From DASVSL01 sp036388095 (lineage in GTDB: Bacteria; Patescibacteriota; Saccharimonadia; Saccharimonadales; Saccharimonadaceae), in the NCBI GenBank assembly GCA_036388095.1, contig DASVSL010000092.1, positions 1 through 7,822 on the forward strand: DNA of 7,822 nt, given 5' to 3'. Made by a program: the position numbers and the translations under genes. The notes under the pieces were generated by a model that saw only the letters and a list, made by a program, of their open reading frames with translations, had not been told where the DNA came from and searched no databases. How positions within the stretch are numbered: position 1 is the first letter of the stretch; every line of letters starts with the position of its first letter. Shown piece after piece: positions 6,192 to 7,822 of the stretch.

Positions 6192-7007
6192 ATGGCAATG
6201 CCCCGCGACCTCATCTTCGTCCGTCACGGACAATCCGAAGCCAATATCGTTCAAAAAAATGATAACCACAACTTGTCATCAGAGGTCGCTGCTAGTATTT
6301 TCGGTCGTCCGGACTGGCAGCAACGCCTGACGATACAGGGTATCGAGCAGGCGAAGTACGCTGGCAAATGGATCTGCCGCGAAATCGGCGACCTCTCCAG
6401 CTTCGACGCGCTTTACGTCTCACCGTTTCTTCGCACCCGCGAGACTGCGGCGCACTTGGGCGGGCCCGAGCTACAGGGCTGGACCGTCGATGACCGACTG
6501 GTCGAGCGCAGCTGGGGCGTCTACGGCAGCCTGCCACGCGCCGAGCAACGGGCCCAGTACCCGCGTACCGCTGAAGCCAAACGAATTAATCCCTGGTATA
6601 TCCGACTCGATGGTGGCGAAAGCATGCCGGATGTCTACGGTCGGTTCCGCGATTTTCAGGGCACGCTGCACCGCGAGCAAGCCGATAAACGAGTCTTGGT
6701 CGTCAGTCACGGCGATTTCATCAACGTCGCCCGCTATGGTGTCGAGCGGATGCTACCCGAGGGCTGGGAAGAAATGGATGCCACCCCCGAGTACACCATC
6801 CGCAACTGCACCGTCCTGCATTACAGCCGCGTCAATCCAGCCGACCCGACGGACATCCGTCCAAAACTGGCTTGGCGCCGCTACACCTACCCAGACAAGC
6901 CGACCGCGTCGCCTGACGGCGGCGAGTGGGTCGCTCTACCTGATCGGCAACGTTTTAGTGGTGAAGACCTTTTGGCGCAGATCGAACTAGCTCCAAATTT
7001 GATTTAA
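6192..7007 (+). CDS. histidine phosphatase superfamily protein (phosphoglycerate-mutase-like)
   Basis: The 271-residue protein has every hallmark of the RHG histidine phosphatases, which pass phosphate through a phospho-histidine. FVRHGQSEAN gives R11 and nucleophile H12, SPFLRTRETA gives R81, LVERSWG gives the probable acid E105, and VVSHGDF gives H173. GGESMPDVYGRF is also family-like. The first 190 residues hold the core; the last ~70 (with a WRRYTYPDK stretch) are an extension I cannot assign. No signal peptide or membrane segment is seen, so it is probably cytoplasmic. It is divergent from pncA, 124 bases away, and shares operator B. That suggests a role with NAD or nucleotide phosphates, for example acting on a mononucleotide or sugar phosphate. 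The substrate cannot be read from sequence, and a glycolytic mutase is less likely given the context and the ERSWG region. Confidence 0.88.
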   Translation: MAMPRDLIFVRHGQSEANIVQKNDNHNLSSEVAASIFGRPDWQQRLTIQGIEQAKYAGKWICREIGDLSSFDALYVSPFLRTRETAAHLGGPELQGWTVDDRLVERSWGVYGSLPRAEQRAQYPRTAEAKRINPWYIRLDGGESMPDVYGRFRDFQGTLHREQADKRVLVVSHGDFINVARYGVERMLPEGWEEMDATPEYTIRNCTVLHYSRVNPADPTDIRPKLAWRRYTYPDKPTASPDGGEWVALPDRQRFSGEDLLAQIELAPNLI

Positions 7008-7039
7008 TTACTCTGACCACCGTAAAACACACACTTACT

Positions 7040-7058
7040 TATTGTAAAACGTACATTT
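7040..7058. promoter_or_regulatory. operator copy D (weaker dyad ATTGT-N7-ACATT)
   Basis: TATTGTAAAACGTACATTT keeps the 5+7+5 geometry of the other copies, with one change in each half-site (AGTGT to ATTGT, ACACT to ACATT). It lies just upstream of the -35 box, and its centre is 40 bases from copy C. Alone it would be weak; its position beside copy C gives it value. Confidence 0.4.
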
Positions 7059-7062
7059 ACTA

Positions 7063-7091
7063 TTGTCAGCATAGCTAGTAAGTGTGATACT
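7063..7091 (+). promoter_or_regulatory. promoter of the kinase-like gene
   Basis: TTGTCA (7063-7068, 5 of 6) is followed after 17 bases by GATACT (7086-7091, 4 of 6), preceded by TG-T as an extended -10. Transcription from about 7098 would give a leader of about 110 bases. Operator C lies across the -10. Confidence 0.55.
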
Positions 7092-7098
7092 GACACTA
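7080..7098. promoter_or_regulatory. operator copy C (dyad AGTGT-N7-ACACT)
   Basis: AAGTGTGATACTGACACTA has perfect half-sites (7081-7085 and 7093-7097) with the same 7-base spacer as copies A and B. It covers the -10 of the promoter, so binding should block transcription of the downstream gene. Confidence 0.6.
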
Positions 7099-7114
7099 TC
7101 AAGCACTCCATAGG

Positions 7115-7177
7115 TAGTCGCCGCTTGAGACGCAGCAAGGCTGCATACGCGACTAGCGGTCGAGGTAGACTCCCGCT
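7115..7177 (+). other. two-hairpin leader RNA before the kinase-like gene
   Basis: Hairpin 1 pairs TAGTCGC (7115-7121) with GCGACTA (7149-7155) around an inner stem GCAGC/GCTGC (7132-7136 with 7140-7144). Hairpin 2 pairs AGCGG (7155-7159) with CCGCT (7173-7177), plus an inner GAG/CTC. A second CCGCT at 7121-7125 could instead pair with the same AGCGG, so two folds compete. This could be a riboswitch-like or protein-bound leader, or just a stable 5' end. No U-run follows, so it is not a classic terminator. Confidence 0.4.
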
Positions 7178-7195
7178 CCCCTGTCCTTTGACAAC

Positions 7196-7203
7196 GAGGT
7201 GAT
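7196..7203 (+). promoter_or_regulatory. ribosome binding site of the kinase-like gene
   Basis: GAGGTGAT matches the 16S complement and lies six bases before the ATG at 7210. An ATG at 7202 meets a stop after three codons, so 7210 is the start. Confidence 0.75.
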
Positions 7204-7209
7204 GAGACA

Positions 7210-7822
7210 ATGACCACGAACGACTTTTACCGTGTCGCCAGCTTGGTGCAAAGTAGTGACTACAAAGCGGTGTTCGATCTGAGCGGGTCGGCTACGACCG
7301 TACCCCTGAAGCGACAGTTTCGTTTGCTGGCACAGCACGTCCAGCCCGAAACAGTGGTGACGAGTCCGGTTCACGATGCGGCGACTGACGTCATGCAACG
7401 ATTGACGGCTCACTACCAGGCAGCCCAGCGTGCCAGCCAGGGTAAGGTGGACGAACTGCGTTTTACCACGTCGAGCGGCACTCACGTAACGACCGCAGGG
7501 GTAGCACACGCCGATATGGCGACGTGCTTCCTGTCGACATCAACCATCGACGGCCACGAGCGCTCGAGTTTCGTGAAACTGGCAGCCACAACGCGCGACA
7601 ACGACCTCCTGGCCGCTGAGGCGACAGCACTCACGAAGCTCGCGACTGATGGTGACCCGGCCCGGGCGATGTTTTACCCGCAACTGCTTGATAGTTTCGC
7701 CCACCTGGGGCACGAGCGGCTGAGGGGTAACGTCCTGGCCCGGCTTGACGGCTTCTATAACCTGGTTGACGTCAAGCAAGCCTATCCACGCGGTGTTCAT
7801 CCGCTTGATATGACCTGGATGT
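7210..7822 (+). CDS. protein-kinase-like protein with degenerate J-like N-terminus, 3'-truncated by window edge
   Basis: The frame is open from ATG 7210 to the window end (204 codons, no stop). Residues about 17-75 look like a worn J-domain: LKRQFRLLAQHVQPE (33-47), then a predicted helix ending in MQRLTAHYQAAQ. The usual HPD tripeptide is replaced by HVQP, so Hsp70 stimulation is doubtful. From about residue 85 it resembles a protein-kinase N-lobe: FVKLA with K123 as candidate ATP lysine, DNDLLAAEATALTKL with E137 as its partner, then YPQLLDSF (156-163), NVLARLDGFYNL and the AYPRGVHPLDMTWMW run (191-204). That layout recalls 'DnaJ/kinase-like' proteins of Streptomyces and other bacteria; this is from memory and unsearched. 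The catalytic loop lies beyond the window, so activity cannot be judged. Operator C and the leader RNA place it in the predicted NAD regulon. Confidence 0.65.
   Translation, partial: MTTNDFYRVASLVQSSDYKAVFDLSGSATTVPLKRQFRLLAQHVQPETVVTSPVHDAATDVMQRLTAHYQAAQRASQGKVDELRFTTSSGTHVTTAGVAHADMATCFLSTSTIDGHERSSFVKLAATTRDNDLLAAEATALTKLATDGDPARAMFYPQLLDSFAHLGHERLRGNVLARLDGFYNLVDVKQAYPRGVHPLDMTWM

Larger units (their letters stand above)
7008..7209 (+). other. regulatory gap between phosphatase and kinase-like genes
   Basis: This 202-base gap holds no convincing gene. Its first 90 bases are AT-rich and carry operators D and C and a promoter. The remaining ~110 bases are a GC-rich leader with two hairpins and a ribosome site. 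I found no clear terminator for the phosphatase gene, so some read-through into the next gene is possible. Confidence 0.7.

Noticed and set aside
6078..6269. Small - strand frame of 63 codons across the pncA/phosphatase gap
   Set aside because: It runs through both operators and promoters and is antisense to the conserved start of the phosphatase (RHGQSE); no ribosome site or known motif.
7115..7180. tRNA-like look of the leader (GGTCGAGG, CTCCCGC)
   Set aside because: The candidate T-arm has a 13-base loop without GTTC-A, and no acceptor stem or CCA end can be formed.
7188..7193. TTGACA just before the kinase-like gene
   Set aside because: No -10 at 15-19 bases; the spacing would put it inside the coding sequence, and a better promoter lies upstream at 7063-7091.
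7098..7209. Known NAD-related riboswitch classes (nadA-type or pnuC-type)
   Set aside because: I could not match the hairpin layout to either known class; left as an unassigned structured leader.
7004..7217. Two overlapping - strand frames in the gap before the kinase-like gene
   Set aside because: The region carries operators, a promoter and hairpins for the + strand gene, and the two frames conflict with each other.
7153..7800. - strand frames 7153-7509 and 7540-7800
   Set aside because: They are shadows of the continuous + strand frame from 7210, which has a good ribosome site and kinase-like motifs.
1..7822. CRISPR arrays, insertion sequences, tRNA/rRNA genes, attachment sites
   Set aside because: No spaced direct repeats, transposase motifs, terminal inverted repeats or conserved RNA-gene sequences were seen.

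Overview
The window looks like a piece of a small, densely packed bacterial genome that uses the standard stop codons (TGA, TAA and TAG all end genes). Genes overlap by a few to about thirty bases, and MetRS is the short form with no C-terminal tRNA-binding domain. Obtaining NAD by salvage also fits a host-dependent bacterium. Protein style suggests the Patescibacteria/CPR, most likely a Saccharibacteria-like lineage; this is an inference from remembered family character, not from a search.

Left part (1-2903, + strand) is housekeeping: the 3' part of rsmA (16S rRNA dimethyltransferase), a divergent PgeF/YfiH-type protein overlapping it, and complete metG. Right of this, on the - strand, is a NAD-salvage operon read from 6067 down to 2876: pncA (nicotinamidase), pncB (nicotinate phosphoribosyltransferase), and a fusion of a NUDT9-type ADP-ribose pyrophosphatase with an aminoglycoside-phosphotransferase-like kinase domain. 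The three genes are chained by a 14-base overlap and a TAATG overlap. The last one runs into the end of metG from the opposite side, overlapping it by 28 bases.

Divergent from pncA is a histidine-phosphatase gene (6192-7007, +). After a 202-base gap comes a second + strand gene (7210 to the window end). It is partial and resembles large bacterial proteins that join a degenerate J-like N-terminus to a protein-kinase-like domain.

The most interesting signal is regulatory. A dyad of form AGTGT-N7-ACACT occurs twice between pncA and the phosphatase gene and twice (one copy weaker) before the kinase-like gene. The copies overlap or flank recognisable -35/-10 boxes. I saw no other good copy in the window. 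This ties the three transcription units into one predicted regulon, probably under a repressor that senses NAD status. The regulator is not encoded here. The kinase-like gene also has a leader of about 110 bases with two predicted hairpins.

Working model: PncA converts nicotinamide to nicotinate and PncB converts nicotinate to NaMN. The NUDT9-like domain hydrolyses ADP-ribose from NAD breakdown to AMP and ribose 5-phosphate, a PRPP precursor. The roles of the attached kinase domain, the phosphatase and the kinase-like protein are unknown. NadD and NadE, needed to finish NAD, are not in the window.
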